Shown: positions 1 to 10,562 of the stretch, piece after piece | Numbering within the stretch: position 1 is the first letter of the stretch | How the letters are laid out: every line of letters begins with the position of its first letter | Source of the DNA: Harmonia axyridis | Lineage: Eukaryota; Arthropoda; Insecta; Coleoptera; Coccinellidae | Length of the DNA stretch: 64,000 nt | Direction of reading: 5' to 3' | Assembly: GCF_914767665.1 (NCBI RefSeq) | Contig: NC_059508.1 | Span: forward strand, 7,316,001-7,380,000 | The notes under the pieces: generated by a model | Told to the model about the DNA's origin: nothing | The model's input: the letters and a program-made list of their open reading frames with translations, nothing else | Database searches by the model: none | Made by a program: the position numbers and the translations under genes

Positions 1-2181
1 GAACCATTGAATTTTACCGTACAAATCCTTTTCAGCCTTTAATTTTAATCTACTCCATGATGCATCCTCATATAAAATAACGGTATCATCTGCGAAGCTG
101 ATAATATCTCCGTCTCCTTCCATTAGTAGTAAATTATTCATATATATTATAAATAATATCGGTCCCAGAACAGTTCCCTGGGGAACTCCATATTCTGTTG
201 ACTTTATCTCCCCCACATGGTCATTCACCCCTATTTGTTGAGTTCTCTCCGTTATGTAATCTTCAATCAGATCGTAAGCCCTACCCCGGAAACCAATTCT
301 GTAAAGTTTTCCGAGTAGTTTTTTATGACAAACTGTATCGAACGCTTTGGCAAGATCTATGAAAACGCATAATCCCATCCTTCCTGTATCTAGCCAATTA
401 TATATATTTTTTGTTAATTTTCTAATCGCATCCTCTGTCGAACATCCCTTTCTGAATCCATATTGGTTGTCAGATAATATCTTATTCTTATCTAAAAAGC
501 AGAGTATGCGATTTTTGAATATTTTCTCAATAATCTTTGCAAAGTTAGATGTTAATGTAATAGGTCTATAATTCTCTATATTTGTTTTTTCTCCTGACTT
601 GTATAGTGGTACAACAATACCTGTCTTTAAAGTCCCAGGAAACTGCCCGGTTTCGAAACATAAGTTCACCAACAATGATAAAGGTTCACTAATTTCCCCC
701 TTTATCTTTTTCAAGAGCTCAGATTTTATACCATCCTTTCCAGGAGCACCATCATTTTTCAGCTCCATTATGATCAATTCTACTTCACTAGGACAAGTTG
801 GAAACAGAAATAATGAACTTCCACAAAATTTTACATCTTCCACACTTTCCTGGTTTTCTTTTATGTTATCAGCAAGTTGCTTCCCTATATTACCGAAATA
901 TTCACCGAATTCCTCCACTATCTCTTTCCCAGACGTAACCACTCTACCACTAGTGCTTCTAATGGAACTAATTTTTGTTTCAGGTCTGACATTCCCACAA
1001 ACTTTATCCACGAAAGACCACAGAGATCTAGTTCTCGATGAATTTCTCAAAACACAATTATTCATATAATTGTTCTTCGCTGTTTTTATCAGCTTCTGTA
1101 AAACATTTTTATAAGCATTATACTTTTTTTTTAAGTCTGAATTATATGGGTCCTTAATGTGTTCCTTATATAAAGTGTTTTTTTTAATAATAGACTTCAA
1201 AATACTTGGGGTGATCCAATCCTTTTTTCCTGCTTTATTATATGTCAACTTCTTTTTCTTTGTATTGTCTATCAAACAAGTTGTAATTACACTAATTAAA
1301 GTGTCAGCAAATGCATTTACGTTTTTTCCTTTTATTATTTCCTGCCAGTTTATATTTCTCAGATAATCTTTCATTTTTGCATAATTAACGTAACTCTTAT
1401 ATGTGGTAGTTGTTGTTTTCTGATTTTTTTCATAATCTAGGCAAATTATTATAGAATAGTGATCTGTTATGTCTGTACGAGCAATATATGCATGATGATT
1501 TTTACCTATAGTAGTGTTATTGCTTTTCAAGTATATATGATCTAGACAACTCCCACTGTGGGGCCTGGTTATATCATTTATATAAGATCTGTAACCGAAA
1601 TAACTCAAAATATTTTTATATTCTTCCACAACAACATCATTTGAAGCCATCAGATCAACATTCATATCACCCACCAACACATGTTGATCACACTCATCTG
1701 CATTTTCAAGATTACAAAATAGATCCTGATTGAATCTTTGGGTGCAGATCTGTGGTGAGCGGTAAATGCCAGTTATTCTAATTATCTTACCTAGCAGTTG
1801 TATATCTACTTCCAAGGCTGTAATGTCCCCAATCGGCACTATCCTATGACGATATTCCAGATCTTCACGGATGTATATTATGACTCCATCATTTTTGTTA
1901 TATGTTCCACCGTTGTAAACACTCGTGTACCCATCAATATGGTACACTCTAAGATCTGAAATCTGGAATGTTTCAGTCAAGACCACAACATGAAATTTGT
2001 CGATACAGGTTCTTAAATTTATTTTGAACTCGTCAAGATTTTTTTCAACACTTCTTATATTGTTATGAATGATTCCGAATTTAGATTGTGTACAATCTTT
2101 CATTTCTAAATCACATATTTGATCTATATATTTAGTCTCATATTCACCATCATCAAAATCTCTCAAGAACTGATCCATCAT
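1..2181 (-). CDS. LINE-B ORF2: endonuclease/reverse transcriptase, open at the window edge
   Basis: This is the second ORF of a non-LTR retrotransposon, read on the minus strand from an ATG at 2181 and still open at base 1, about 727 codons. The N-terminal half is an APE-type endonuclease: a HNNIRS motif, VVLTETF, YRSPQ, LVGDMNVDL and TDHYS appear in order. The reverse transcriptase follows: APGKDGI, NYRPITLTSN, DLAKAFD, GVPQGTVLGPILF and the catalytic FADD near bases 90-105. I read no stop in this frame, so the copy may have been coding-competent; its C-terminus lies outside the window. An in-frame TAG lies just upstream of the chosen ATG. The partner ORF1 is at 5231-6133, on the far side of an inserted hAT-like element. 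The clade is inferred to be CR1/jockey-like. LINE-A in this window has a similar ORF2. Confidence 0.85.
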   Translation of the reverse strand, partial: MMDQFLRDFDDGEYETKYIDQICDLEMKDCTQSKFGIIHNNIRSVEKNLDEFKINLRTCIDKFHVVVLTETFQISDLRVYHIDGYTSVYNGGTYNKNDGVIIYIREDLEYRHRIVPIGDITALEVDIQLLGKIIRITGIYRSPQICTQRFNQDLFCNLENADECDQHVLVGDMNVDLMASNDVVVEEYKNILSYFGYRSYINDITRPHSGSCLDHIYLKSNNTTIGKNHHAYIARTDITDHYSIIICLDYEKNQKTTTTTYKSYVNYAKMKDYLRNINWQEIIKGKNVNAFADTLISVITTCLIDNTKKKKLTYNKAGKKDWITPSILKSIIKKNTLYKEHIKDPYNSDLKKKYNAYKNVLQKLIKTAKNNYMNNCVLRNSSRTRSLWSFVDKVCGNVRPETKISSIRSTSGRVVTSGKEIVEEFGEYFGNIGKQLADNIKENQESVEDVKFCGSSLFLFPTCPSEVELIIMELKNDGAPGKDGIKSELLKKIKGEISEPLSLLVNLCFETGQFPGTLKTGIVVPLYKSGEKTNIENYRPITLTSNFAKIIEKIFKNRILCFLDKNKILSDNQYGFRKGCSTEDAIRKLTKNIYNWLDTGRMGLCVFIDLAKAFDTVCHKKLLGKLYRIGFRGRAYDLIEDYITERTQQIGVNDHVGEIKSTEYGVPQGTVLGPILFIIYMNNLLLMEGDGDIISFADDTVILYEDASWSRLKLKAEKDLYGKIQWF

Positions 2182-2295
2182 GAACAAAACAATCAAAATA
2201 AAAATAGTCTAAAAAATACACAAAATACCCAAAAATAATGAGAAACAAAAATTTTTATTAATCGTTGAATAAATTCCAAAATAAACAGTATTCTA

Positions 2296-5201
2296 CAGGC
2301 GCGGATCCACGGGGGGGGAACTGGGGGAACGTTCCCCCCCCAAATGGCCCGGGCACCTCTTAAAATTTGCCGGCCCGTCTAGAATTTGACATACTAAGGC
2401 TCAAATAATTACAAGATCAAGCAAAAATGTAATTTGACGCAATTTCTGAGACAAAGATGTTGAAAGTACGGATACGGAATGGAAATGCAATAAGGTTAGA
2501 AATAATATGAATATGGACCAATATATAGGTTCAAACGTTCCGCAATAAACACGTACACGTTCAAAGATGCCGCAATTGGGTCATAAATATTACTGTCGCG
2601 CGTCGGCATGTGATTCTCTGCTTACCCCGATTTCCAAGAGTTTTTTTGCGCTTCATAAATCTTGTCGGTATCTCTTTGACAAACCATCTATTTTTGTGTG
2701 AAGTGTGGCTTCTTTGATGGGTATAGATCTTCGTGCGTTATCTCTGATATTTCAGCAATTGTTTTTAATTTCAATTCACCAATCAGAATTATGAACCCCA
2801 AGAAGAGGGAAAGGGAAAAATATATGAATACCTACTACGAGTGTAGACGACCAGAATAAGCAGTTGTTTTCTATTTATTAATTTGTATATTGTGAAATTT
2901 TTTGTGACCCCAAAATATAATTGTTGTATTGTACTAGGAAAAATTTAGTCTCAACAAGGCTTTGAGGTTCTTATTTTTGTTCACCTGCCCAATATGAATA
3001 TAAACCTCTGTTTGTATAATGGTAAAGATCAAAATATTTCATTGGTATTCAACTAATGTTAAATGAATATAATTCTACCAATGCAACAATTTTTGACATG
3101 GTGCTGTAGTAACATCTGGAATCGAACAAATTTTTATTAAAATCATAGCTCAAACTTTGGCTTTTTGCATTTCAAATCACGTTGAATCTAAATCTGCAAT
3201 AAAAAATTAGTTTATCCGCCTTACGCTAGCCTTTTAGTTCGTCGAGAGAGGAGGGGGCGAGTGTGATTTTCCCCGGGGCCATGATTATTGGCAGCCTGTA
3301 ATTTTCAGAATTCCATCAACAAAACAATTCCTGAGTGATTTTTTTTTACTTATCACATGAAACATAACAAGACGTTGAATATTTATTTTATATCGGGTCG
3401 AGGCCCTCCGCCTACCCTTAACATTATCTATTCCTCTTATTCGGGTGTAATGATGTTTTGAGTTACCTACTCAATACGAGGTTTACCTACGATGCAGTCT
3501 TTTGGAACGGATGGCAATAAAAAAAGACAATTATGAAAGAATAATAACACGTGCATGCGAAATATTTCCTCTTTGTTAGTACTTTGGAAAAAAGGACCTG
3601 AAATATGATCTTCAATAAAAGCAGGCCTACTTGCCAATATATTTCCTATTTTGTTTATCATGAGAAATATTTAGCTTTGTTGAATAATCATAGGAATGGA
3701 TTGCTAAAATTGGAGGTATAAAGGAATATGAGAGATTCCTTGGATAATAAGAAAGGCCAATAAATATGGGCCCGTTAACGCTTTGTTTTCGAGATACAGA
3801 GTGTTTCTTGTAAGTCTTGTAATCTATTTTTTTGTGATGATTATACCAGTTTATCAAATCTTTCTTCATCTTCGCTACAGATGCGGTAAATAAGTATCAA
3901 AAATTATAATAAAATTTATTCATCATAGCTTATTAACTGAATCTTCGTTATAAGTTGGCTTTTTCTGAGTATTAGGTACTAGAGAATAGTTTGAAATTTT
4001 TTTCTAGAAATCAGTAGCAGATAGGACAGAACTACAAGAATCCAAAAAGTGTAGTACTCGATCAAAGTTTCTTTTAACATTTTTCTAAACTACCTGTAGT
4101 CTTCCAAAAAAAAGTTCTGGAGGAAAAGAGCGGGCACTGTTCCAGAAAAACTATCACCCTGTAGATTTGTATTCAAAATTAGTATACTCGTATCACATGA
4201 TGAAAACTTTAAATTAGAATATCTATGCCAAATTCAAGTTAAATATCTTGTAAAGCACAGGTGCTATGAGAAAAAACTTGAAAAAATCAAACTCCAAATC
4301 TGGAAAACAGAGAGTGAACCTAGTGTCATTTCAAGTGGTCCATTTTGAAGTAAAAGCTTGTATCTTTCTATGATTAAATGACATAATCTACTGAACACAA
4401 GTGACATAGAAAATGTCAAAAAACTAATACACTTTGTTACTTTATACACTGTGTCCGTAAAGTATGGAACAAATTCATTTTTAGCTAAACAGACCATTTC
4501 AAGAAATAATCGTGAAACACGTCGATTTTTTAATTTAATTTACCGTATTTTAAAATGATAATCTAATATACAAGGTGAATCACTTTCGAGTAATGACGTC
4601 ACTGTCATTTTTTTTAAATGGAACACCCCCATTTCGTCTCAATTTTCCGATTACTTTATCTGAGCTGATTCCAAAAATGTATCACATGTTGATTCCAATT
4701 GGTCCTGTACCAATTGAAATCAATATGTGATACAGTTTTGGAATACAAAACTATGTATTTTTGTCCATCCTGTACCAATTGGAATCAAAATGTGATACAT
4801 TTTTGGAATCAGCCCAGCTAGAGTAATCGGAAAATTGAGACAAAATGGGGGTGTTCCATTTGAAAAAAATGACGGTGACGTCATTACTCGAAAGTAATTA
4901 ACCCTGTATATTAGATTATTATTTCAAAATACAGTAAATTAAAATAAAAAATCGACTTGTTTCACGATTATTTCTTAAAATGGTCTGTTTAGCTAAAAAT
5001 GAATTTGTTCCATACTTTACGGACACAGTGTATAATTTGAAAATACAAGTAAATGTATGGGGACATTTTTTATTCTATTCATTTCATCTTCAATACATTT
5101 TTTGAAAACCCATATTAATAAACGGCAAAAAAATGACGTCCCAAAATGGCGGAAGTATCGAAAAGTTCCCCCCCCAAAAGTGGGTCCTGGATCCGCGCCT
5201 G
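2296..5201. mobile_element. hAT-like DNA transposon (non-autonomous or decayed), 2.9 kb
   Basis: The ends are inverted copies of CAGGCGCGGATCCA, and the element is flanked on both sides by the 8-bp direct repeat GTATTCTA (2288-2295 and 5202-5209). An 8-bp duplication with CAGG-type ends fits the hAT superfamily. It sits in the spacer between ORF1 and ORF2 of LINE-B, so neither ORF is cut. I see no transposase: the interior is AT-rich with stops in all frames. It contains a fold-back MITE at 4447-5030. Both ends carry G- or C-runs just inside the repeat. Assignment to hAT rests on ends and target duplication only. Confidence 0.8.
4447..5030. mobile_element. Fold-back MITE, 584 bp, TA target
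   Basis: The two halves are long inverted copies of each other, roughly 4447-4720 and 4765-5030. The ends read CACTGTGTCCGTAAAGTATG and its complement. TA lies on each side (4445-4446 and 5031-5032), as for Tc1/mariner-type insertions. It has no coding capacity. It is nested inside the hAT-like element and is one of four long fold-back elements in the window, each with different ends. Confidence 0.8.
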
Positions 5202-5230
5202 GTATTCTAACAATATTTCCAAATACTTCC

Positions 5231-6133
5231 CTATTTAACTGTCTTTGGCTTATTTCCGTAACTACCAGATTTCTGTGTCCCCTTATTGCTGCTCGATGAG
5301 TGTGATCTCGTCCTCCCCAACTCACCCAGATCCCTTGCTCTATCCAGGATCTGTGATATGTTTGAAATCTCCCTACTAATCCTAGAATCTTCCTCAATCT
5401 GCAAATGATCTTGTTCTTTCAACATTTGCTTGTATCTTCCTACAGGGGCGGGACTATTGGGGGCACTGTTTATTACATGTTCAGCAGCCGTAGGTAATTC
5501 GGCTACTTTTCCCTTAGGACTATCAGATTGTCCAAGTTCCACCTTCACCTCTTCCCTGAGTTCTTCAACTGTATATCTGTCACCATTAACATAGAGGCAC
5601 CTTGCCTTTATATATGCCTTAAGATTCTTGCTTTTGGCTAGGGATAACTGTTGTCTCAGAAGTTCCGCATCACGACGGTCCTCTTCACAGAGATCCTCGT
5701 TGATATAAACCTGAGTTCCCCTGAGCTCCCGACGATTGCTAACAACTTTTAATTTGGTAAGAAATGACAGAAACTCAACTTTGACTATTGACTTCTTCTT
5801 ACCCAATCTATAGATATTATTGACCTCTCTCTCAGCAATCTCTGTCCCCAGCAATGAATTTATCTGAGAGATTACGGACTGCACCAAATTGGAATCTTCC
5901 AAATTCAAACCGAATATTATAACATTATTCTTTATAGCAGAACGTTTGATCTTCAGAATTTCACTCTGTATTTTACTAATTTCTATCTCACATGACGAAA
6001 TTCTAGTTTCATTGGCCAGTACAGATTGTTTTATTTCCTCCCTCAGAATTTCACTTAATTCTCCCCTCAATGTAGCTGTCTGTTTCGCAAACTCCCTTTT
6101 TAAAAACTTGGCTAACTCTTCGTTTATGGACAT
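5231..6133 (-). CDS. LINE-B ORF1: coiled-coil, RRM-like RNA-binding protein
   Basis: A 300-residue uninterrupted ORF on the minus strand starting at ATG 6133. Residues 1-65 are a charged heptad-like coiled coil. From about residue 70 an L1-type RRM-like fold is suggested by NNVIIFGLNLED, VNNIYRLGKKKS and VKVEFLS, followed by a basic C-terminal domain (VYINEDLCEEDRR, YIKARCLYVNGDRYTVEEL) and a Ser/Pro-rich tail. In this family ORF1p coats the element RNA as a trimeric nucleic-acid chaperone; that role is known for L1-type proteins and inferred here. ORF2 of the same element starts at 2181. Without the hAT-like insert the two ORFs would be about 150 bp apart. The 5' leader (6134 to about 6290) has no further ORF, and its outer boundary is unclear. 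Confidence 0.8.
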   Translation of the reverse strand: MSINEELAKFLKREFAKQTATLRGELSEILREEIKQSVLANETRISSCEIEISKIQSEILKIKRSAIKNNVIIFGLNLEDSNLVQSVISQINSLLGTEIAEREVNNIYRLGKKKSIVKVEFLSFLTKLKVVSNRRELRGTQVYINEDLCEEDRRDAELLRQQLSLAKSKNLKAYIKARCLYVNGDRYTVEELREEVKVELGQSDSPKGKVAELPTAAEHVINSAPNSPAPVGRYKQMLKEQDHLQIEEDSRISREISNISQILDRARDLGELGRTRSHSSSSNKGTQKSGSYGNKPKTVK

Positions 6134-6394
6134 TCTTATTATAACCAGAAATAATGAGATATGAGCTTGTATGTCACCCTTTAGTTAACGACAGTATATG
6201 TGTGCAATCACAACAGATGTCAATGTCGAGATTAGATACTTTCCGTAATCAATGGTTTCCACAAATCTATATAATTGAATATTATTTTAAATGTCTATGA
6301 TACTTCGACGACCAGAAAAAGAACCGTACAAATGGTCTCAGCTCTACCTTCACTAAATTTTGACGAATTTTGCCAAAAACTGGGATAATAAACT

Positions 6395-6565
6395 CGAAAA
6401 CTATCAAGAACTATATGCACGTTTATCTCACATGAACCACATCGTTATCGTTATCCTCAGTACAACCAGGATCGTACGAAAATTCCTGCAGGAATCGTAG
6501 CTGCCATTCTTGTCTTGACGACCAGTCCGACAAGTATGGGTAAAACCTGTTGCAAACAGTGATTA
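6395..6565 (+). pseudogene. 3'-end fragment of an R4/Dong-type LINE (copy a)
   Basis: The plus strand encodes a short C-terminal peptide containing TTRIVRKFLQES before a stop, similar to the VLLGTARTVRKFL end of the Dong-like elements in this window. The piece ends in a long A-run followed by (TA)n. It is a short 5'-truncated 3' end with no catalytic domain. Boundaries are approximate. Confidence 0.4.
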
Positions 6566-6567
6566 TT

Positions 6568-6607
<40 letters not shown>

Positions 6608-6611
6608 TAGA
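6566..6611. repeat. A-run followed by (TA)n microsatellite
   Basis: A stretch of 14 or so A residues is followed by about ten TA units. It is the presumed 3' tail of the LINE fragment upstream, possibly expanded by slippage. Confidence 0.8.
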
Positions 6612-6614
6612 ATT

Positions 6615-6842
6615 TCGGTGAATGGATTAATTGAAAAACACCTCCTAGAAAATACGAAAAGATTACAGTTGGGTCGAGATATTATTTCCAGTGCCCAGAA
6701 ACAGGTTATCCTTGGGACAGTCAGGATAGTGAGAAAGGTTCTGCAAGATCCATAGCTGCAGCATTTGTCTTGACAGTTTTCTGTTCGGCAAATGACTAAG
6801 ATTCAACCCCCTTTTATAGGTGATTTACAAAAAAAAAAAATA
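6615..6842 (+). pseudogene. 3'-end fragment of an R4/Dong-type LINE (copy b)
   Basis: A second 3' end, related to copy a and in the same orientation. It encodes a peptide with RDIISSAQKQVILGTVRIVR followed by KVLQDP and a stop, matching the C-terminal motif of Dong-like elements. The sequence after the stop resembles that of copy a and again ends in an A-run (6829-6840). Only the last tens of codons are present. Confidence 0.45.
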
Positions 6843-6907
6843 TAGAAGTAGCAGATGAAGAATGATATCGATTGTTTAGTAGTTTTGTACCAAAACTGTC
6901 TTCCTAG

Positions 6908-7225
6908 GGGGGGAGATGTAAGGAGACTGTTGTATGTTATCAAGTTACATTGTATGTCAAAGTGACAGAAATAATTAAAACTGAATTTTGTATTAGAGAG
7001 AATTTGAATGTTGAATTGAATTGATTGAATAATTAACTTTGAATGTTGTTTCTTTTATTTCAGGTATGTTTTATAATTAATTAAATTGTGTTACTACCTG
7101 TTGTATTTTCCATGATAAAAAAATAAACTTTTATTTCAGAGAAACACTTCAATTGATTATTCAGTGACAGTTGTTTTTTTTGGGATATAACATTATAAAA
7201 CAACATTCTTGTTGATATCACAAAC
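6908..7225 (+). other. Possible polypurine tract and LTR upstream of a gag ORF
   Basis: A run of eight G followed by AGATGTAAGGAGACTG at 6908 resembles the polypurine tract and TG-start of a gypsy-type LTR. About 300 bp of AT-rich sequence with two TATTTCAG motifs leads to the gag ORF at 7226. I could not find the second LTR or a convincing primer-binding site, so this is tentative. Confidence 0.3.
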
Positions 7226-8158
7226 ATGGACAAGCTACGGTTTGATTTTAAGATATGTGTAAAAGATTCCAAAACTAATGTGCTTTGCATAACTTCTATT
7301 GGAACTACTGATGGCCGTAATTATGCAATTCCCGATATGTATCAAAGAGCTAGTTTACATACACAAGTAATAAAAACTTCAGCTTATAATAAGGTTAAAA
7401 ATTCAATTTCCAAGAGAAACCAAATTAGAAGGGTATGGATTAATTTAAACGAAGATTTGGTTGCTACCTATCTGGATGAAGGTGGTAATCTTCAGTTTGA
7501 AGATGTCTTCTCAGAAGAAAAGCTTGAAGATCAGCTGAATGTCTCTGTGAATGCCTCTGACCAGCCACTGATTAAAGCGTTGGAAAAATTACTTGAAAAG
7601 AGTGGAGGTCAAACTTCACTTAGAAACATAGGCGGAATAGCAGATAAATTCACCATCGAAAAATTTGATGGGAGAACTTCGAGCGCAGATCAATGGATTA
7701 CTGGATTCGAGAAAGAATGCGAGCGATTTCAGATAACTGTGGATGAAAACAAAATTGAGATCCTGAAATCATTTATGGATAAAGGTGCTATGGATTGGTA
7801 TAGTTGTACACTAATAAAACTAACCATTGAATCAAAATGGGAAATATGGAGAGAGAATTTCTGTAAAACATTCACAGGTAAAGGTTGGTCTTCTATAAGA
7901 TTTGCGTTCTCATTCAAATACCAAAAAGGCTCTTTATTAGAATACGCGATAAAAAAAGAAAAACTTCTGCTAGAAGCAAGCAATTCAATTGATAGTGGAA
8001 CATTGATAGATCTGATTGCAACAGGTTTGCCAAATTTTGTTATCAACATGATTGATAGAGGAAATTTAAAAATAGTAGAAGATCTTTATAATGAAATAGG
8101 AAAATTAGAACATTTGGTATACAGGGTGGCCACTTTTTCAATGGGATTGTATTGGTAA
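7226..8158 (+). pseudogene. Ty3/gypsy-like gag, 3' truncated
   Basis: A 310-residue ORF starting at ATG 7226 (ACAAACATGGAC). Residues from about 135 onward match the capsid-like region of insect gypsy gags: IEKFDGRTSSADQWITGFEK, then WYSCTL, WEIWRENFCKTF, YAIKKEKLLLE and LIATGLPNFV. The N-terminal third is not recognised. The authentic gag reading ends near 8120, where a MITE-like sequence beginning CAGGGTGGCC follows a TATA; the last dozen codons come from that insert. No zinc knuckle, protease or polymerase follows, so this is the 5' remnant of an LTR element. It could be part of the same element as the LTR-like sequence just upstream. Confidence 0.6.
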
Positions 8159-8434
8159 CTTTTAAACCATAAGAGTTAGAAGGTCGGTCAAATGGAGAAA
8201 AAGTTGCATGCATAGAAGCATTATCAAGCAGTTCAAACAAATCGAGATTATCAGGGCCGGTTTTCGAGATATCATAAGAAAAGTAAATTATGTCATTTTG
8301 ATTTTCTTTTTTTCCCACTTTATTTCAAATATTATCAAAAAATTTTACAGGAATTTTTTATTCGACAGTAAATTATCCTCAATTTGACGTAATCAGATTT
8401 CATATCCAACGTTTCCTACTCTCTGGGCCACCCT
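8122..8434. mobile_element. Candidate MITE ending the gag ORF
   Basis: The left end CAGGGTGGCCAC follows TA, and the right end reads GGGCCACCC near 8425-8433, an imperfect inverted copy. There is no clean target duplication on the right and no coding capacity. The gag frame stops making sense exactly at the left end. Confidence 0.35.
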
Positions 8435-8574
8435 CAACCTCATTTTTTTCAATACGGACCTGCATATTTTATGACATTTTTCGAAATAACTCTTAACGCT
8501 GAATTCAACGATAAATAAAATTGCCTGAAATGATGGTGCAATCAGATTTTCCATAAGATATCGATTAGCTTGGT

Positions 8575-8608
8575 GGTTCTGCTAGCTTAACGTTAAGCTG
8601 GCAGAACC
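8575..8608. repeat. 34-bp near-perfect palindrome
   Basis: GGTTCTGCTAGCTTAAC is followed without spacer by its inverse complement with one mismatch. A further direct copy of the 17-bp arm occurs at 8716-8732. It looks like two transposon ends placed head to head. Confidence 0.6.
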
Positions 8609-8775
8609 CGTGATTTCTCCGACAATTTAGGAGCAAAAAATTTTTGAATAGGTTAATGAATTAGCCTAAAATGAGCCTAAATTTATGGCCAAAAAAAAAT
8701 CGAAAATTCGGAAGTGGTTCTGCTAGCTTAACGGGGGTTGAATATGAAATAATATACACAAGTACATATAGATTA

Positions 8776-9069
8776 CTAGGTGAAAGATGTTGAAAGTGGA
8801 GACAGGCGTAAATCTAATTGATCGTTTACAATTGGGAGATTGTGTTTGTGAGCTGAGGATATCTTCAAACACTCAAAGAGGTCTAATCGTTCGCCTTTAA
8901 AACCTTTGTGTAAAATTTTTGTTTTATTGAAATCTATAAAATGAACGGAAGTGATACAGTGGTCGGAAAAACCGGCTGTTGATTTATTTTCAAGAATTGA
9001 TCTTTTGTGTTCTTCTATTCTAGTTCCGAGAGATCGAAATATCCTCAGCTCACAAACAAAATCTCCCAA
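8776..9069 (-). pseudogene. Penelope-like element GIY-YIG endonuclease fragment
   Basis: On the minus strand, SLGTRIEEHKRSI, DFNKTKIL and the glutamate in the DLFE segment, then NDQLDLRLSPLS, match the C-terminal half of the GIY-YIG endonuclease domain of Penelope-like elements. In those elements it nicks DNA for insertion (family knowledge). The GIY and YIG motifs and the reverse transcriptase are missing. The first ten residues are not domain sequence: they come from an inverted copy of the fragment's own 3' part (see the repeat at 8816-9086). Sequence after the stop, down to about 8738, is also present around the fold-back element at 10649, where it gives an unoccupied site. Confidence 0.6.
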
Positions 9070-9086
9070 TTATAAACGATCAATTA
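8816..9086. repeat. 49-bp inverted repeat bracketing the Penelope fragment
   Basis: Bases 8816-8864 and the complement of 9039-9086 agree except for about three positions; both contain GTTTGTGAGCTGAGGATAT. The Penelope-like fragment lies between the arms. An inverted duplication made during insertion or repair is the simplest reading. Confidence 0.7.
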
Positions 9087-9400
9087 AAAAGAATGAATGC
9101 TACTCAAGTGAGTATCAACCATGAGGCTATCCAAGTATACAATAAGATCCCAGAACGATTAAAAATCATGGCCAAAATGAAAAACGAGATCGAAAAGATA
9201 CTTGCTCAAAAGGCCTACTACTCGATGTAGGAATACTGGTAGTTCATCTCAGGAAATGTTGAAAATGTTTGTATTTCTGTAGATTCCATTGTTTGTTTTA
9301 TATATTTGACTTATTTTGTATTTCTGACACCCCATGTAATGTTTGATGGGTCGGAGATGTTCACAGTATTTGTATTTATTTGGTGAATAAATAATATTTT
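9070..9400 (+). pseudogene. 3' end of a CR1-like LINE
   Basis: The last codons of an ORF2 are readable on the plus strand (VYNKIPERLKIM, ending KAYYSM at the TAG of 9228-9230), similar to the C-termini of LINE-E and of the fragment at 42943. The 3' UTR contains CATGTAATGTTTGATG at 9333, a motif shared with those two elements, and runs into TAA-rich sequence that borders the Dong-like fragment. Confidence 0.6.
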
Positions 9401-9421
9401 ATTATTAATATAATAATAATA

Positions 9422-10290
9422 ACATGCAGCATTGAAAGGACTTCACTGCCGAGAAATAAAGGAGGCAAGGGTCTGACGGACATCATGGAACTTGCTAATG
9501 AGTAGATAGAGAACCTACGGGAGTACTTCAGAGATCAAGCTAGAACATCAGAGTTCTACAATATACTGTGTGAAGCAGAGGAATCAACACCTTTTCAAGG
9601 AGCAATTTTTATCAACCACCAGACAAACCGAGAAAGACATTGAAGCGTCGAACTATTAGCTCACACCAGGTTTAATGTATCCAGAAATGGAAGGTTTTTT
9701 TTAACCATCCAGGATCAAGTGATCTCAAAGAGGAATTACTGCAGGCATATCATAAAGGATCGAACTATTACTGACGATCGATTCCGATATGGGTGTCCAA
9801 CAAATGAGACAATCCCACATCATGGAAGGATGTCAAATGTTTGCAGGAAATGAATATAAACAGAAACGATGCATTAGAAAAGATTACTACACCTAGAATT
9901 GGCAACCATATTAAAACTAATTCATTCTACATCTACATAACTAATCCATACTACAAGTATCGCCCGGAGACCATCCTGGAAAACGTATGCTATAAGCTGT
10001 ACTGGGATCGTACGGTTCTGACTGATGAAACAGTTCTTTACAACAGACTATATATATTACAAGTCGATACTAATCAAAAGACAGCATTACTCATCGACGC
10101 AGCAATACCAAATAACAACAACATGCGCCCCAAGGAGGTCGAAAAAATTTAAAAATATAGGGACCTCAAATGTCAGATGAAGCGTCAGTGGAGAATGATA
10201 TCAACGAAAACAATTCCAATTATAATCTCAACAACTGGAATAATACCCAAAAATCTCAAGAGCAATATCAAGGAACTAATGGAATAATAG
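9422..10290 (+). pseudogene. Dong/R4-like LINE fragment (copy 3), 5' truncated
   Basis: On the plus strand this matches the last part of the Dong-like elements at 20748 and 44098. It covers the stretch before the endonuclease (KGGKGLTDI-like) and the endonuclease-like region with YKYRPETILEN, LYWDRTVLTDETV, then TALLIDAAIPNNNN. It has many frameshifts and substitutions; for example the usual RPDI is degraded to RLYI. It starts directly after a TAA-rich tract (9396-9421), as do the other copies at one end. The 3' end is lost around 10290. Confidence 0.7.
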
Positions 10291-10299
10291 CATTTTTTA

Positions 10300-10448
10300 A
10301 GCAATTCACATTTTACCAACAGTTTAATACAAACAGGTGAATGGTTGTTCAAAATAATGGCCTGGTAAATGGGAGAACATCCAAATTTAGTTGTTACATG
10401 AGCTGGAATACATAGTTGCAATGTTTCTGGTGTAATAGTGATGAAAAC
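10300..10448 (-). other. Exon-like open segment, possibly ankyrin-type
   Basis: On the minus strand TTATCAG at 10449 could be a splice acceptor, followed by about 45 open codons including CSPIYQAIILNNH and CIKLLVKCELL, which has the rhythm of an ankyrin repeat. No donor is evident and the segment abuts the Dong-like fragment. I do not recognise the gene; chance is possible. Confidence 0.2.
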
Positions 10449-10562
10449 CTGATAATTTAACCATTAATTGTTCATGTTCCTTCAAATAAATTTAACATCT
10501 GTAGATGAATAAACTAAGAAAAGTTGAAAGTTTATATCTTCCAAAAAAAGCTTACATGAATC

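Noticed and set aside
599..1069. Plus-strand ORF of 156 codons
   Set aside because: It is the antisense of LINE-B ORF2, whose motifs are clear on the minus strand.
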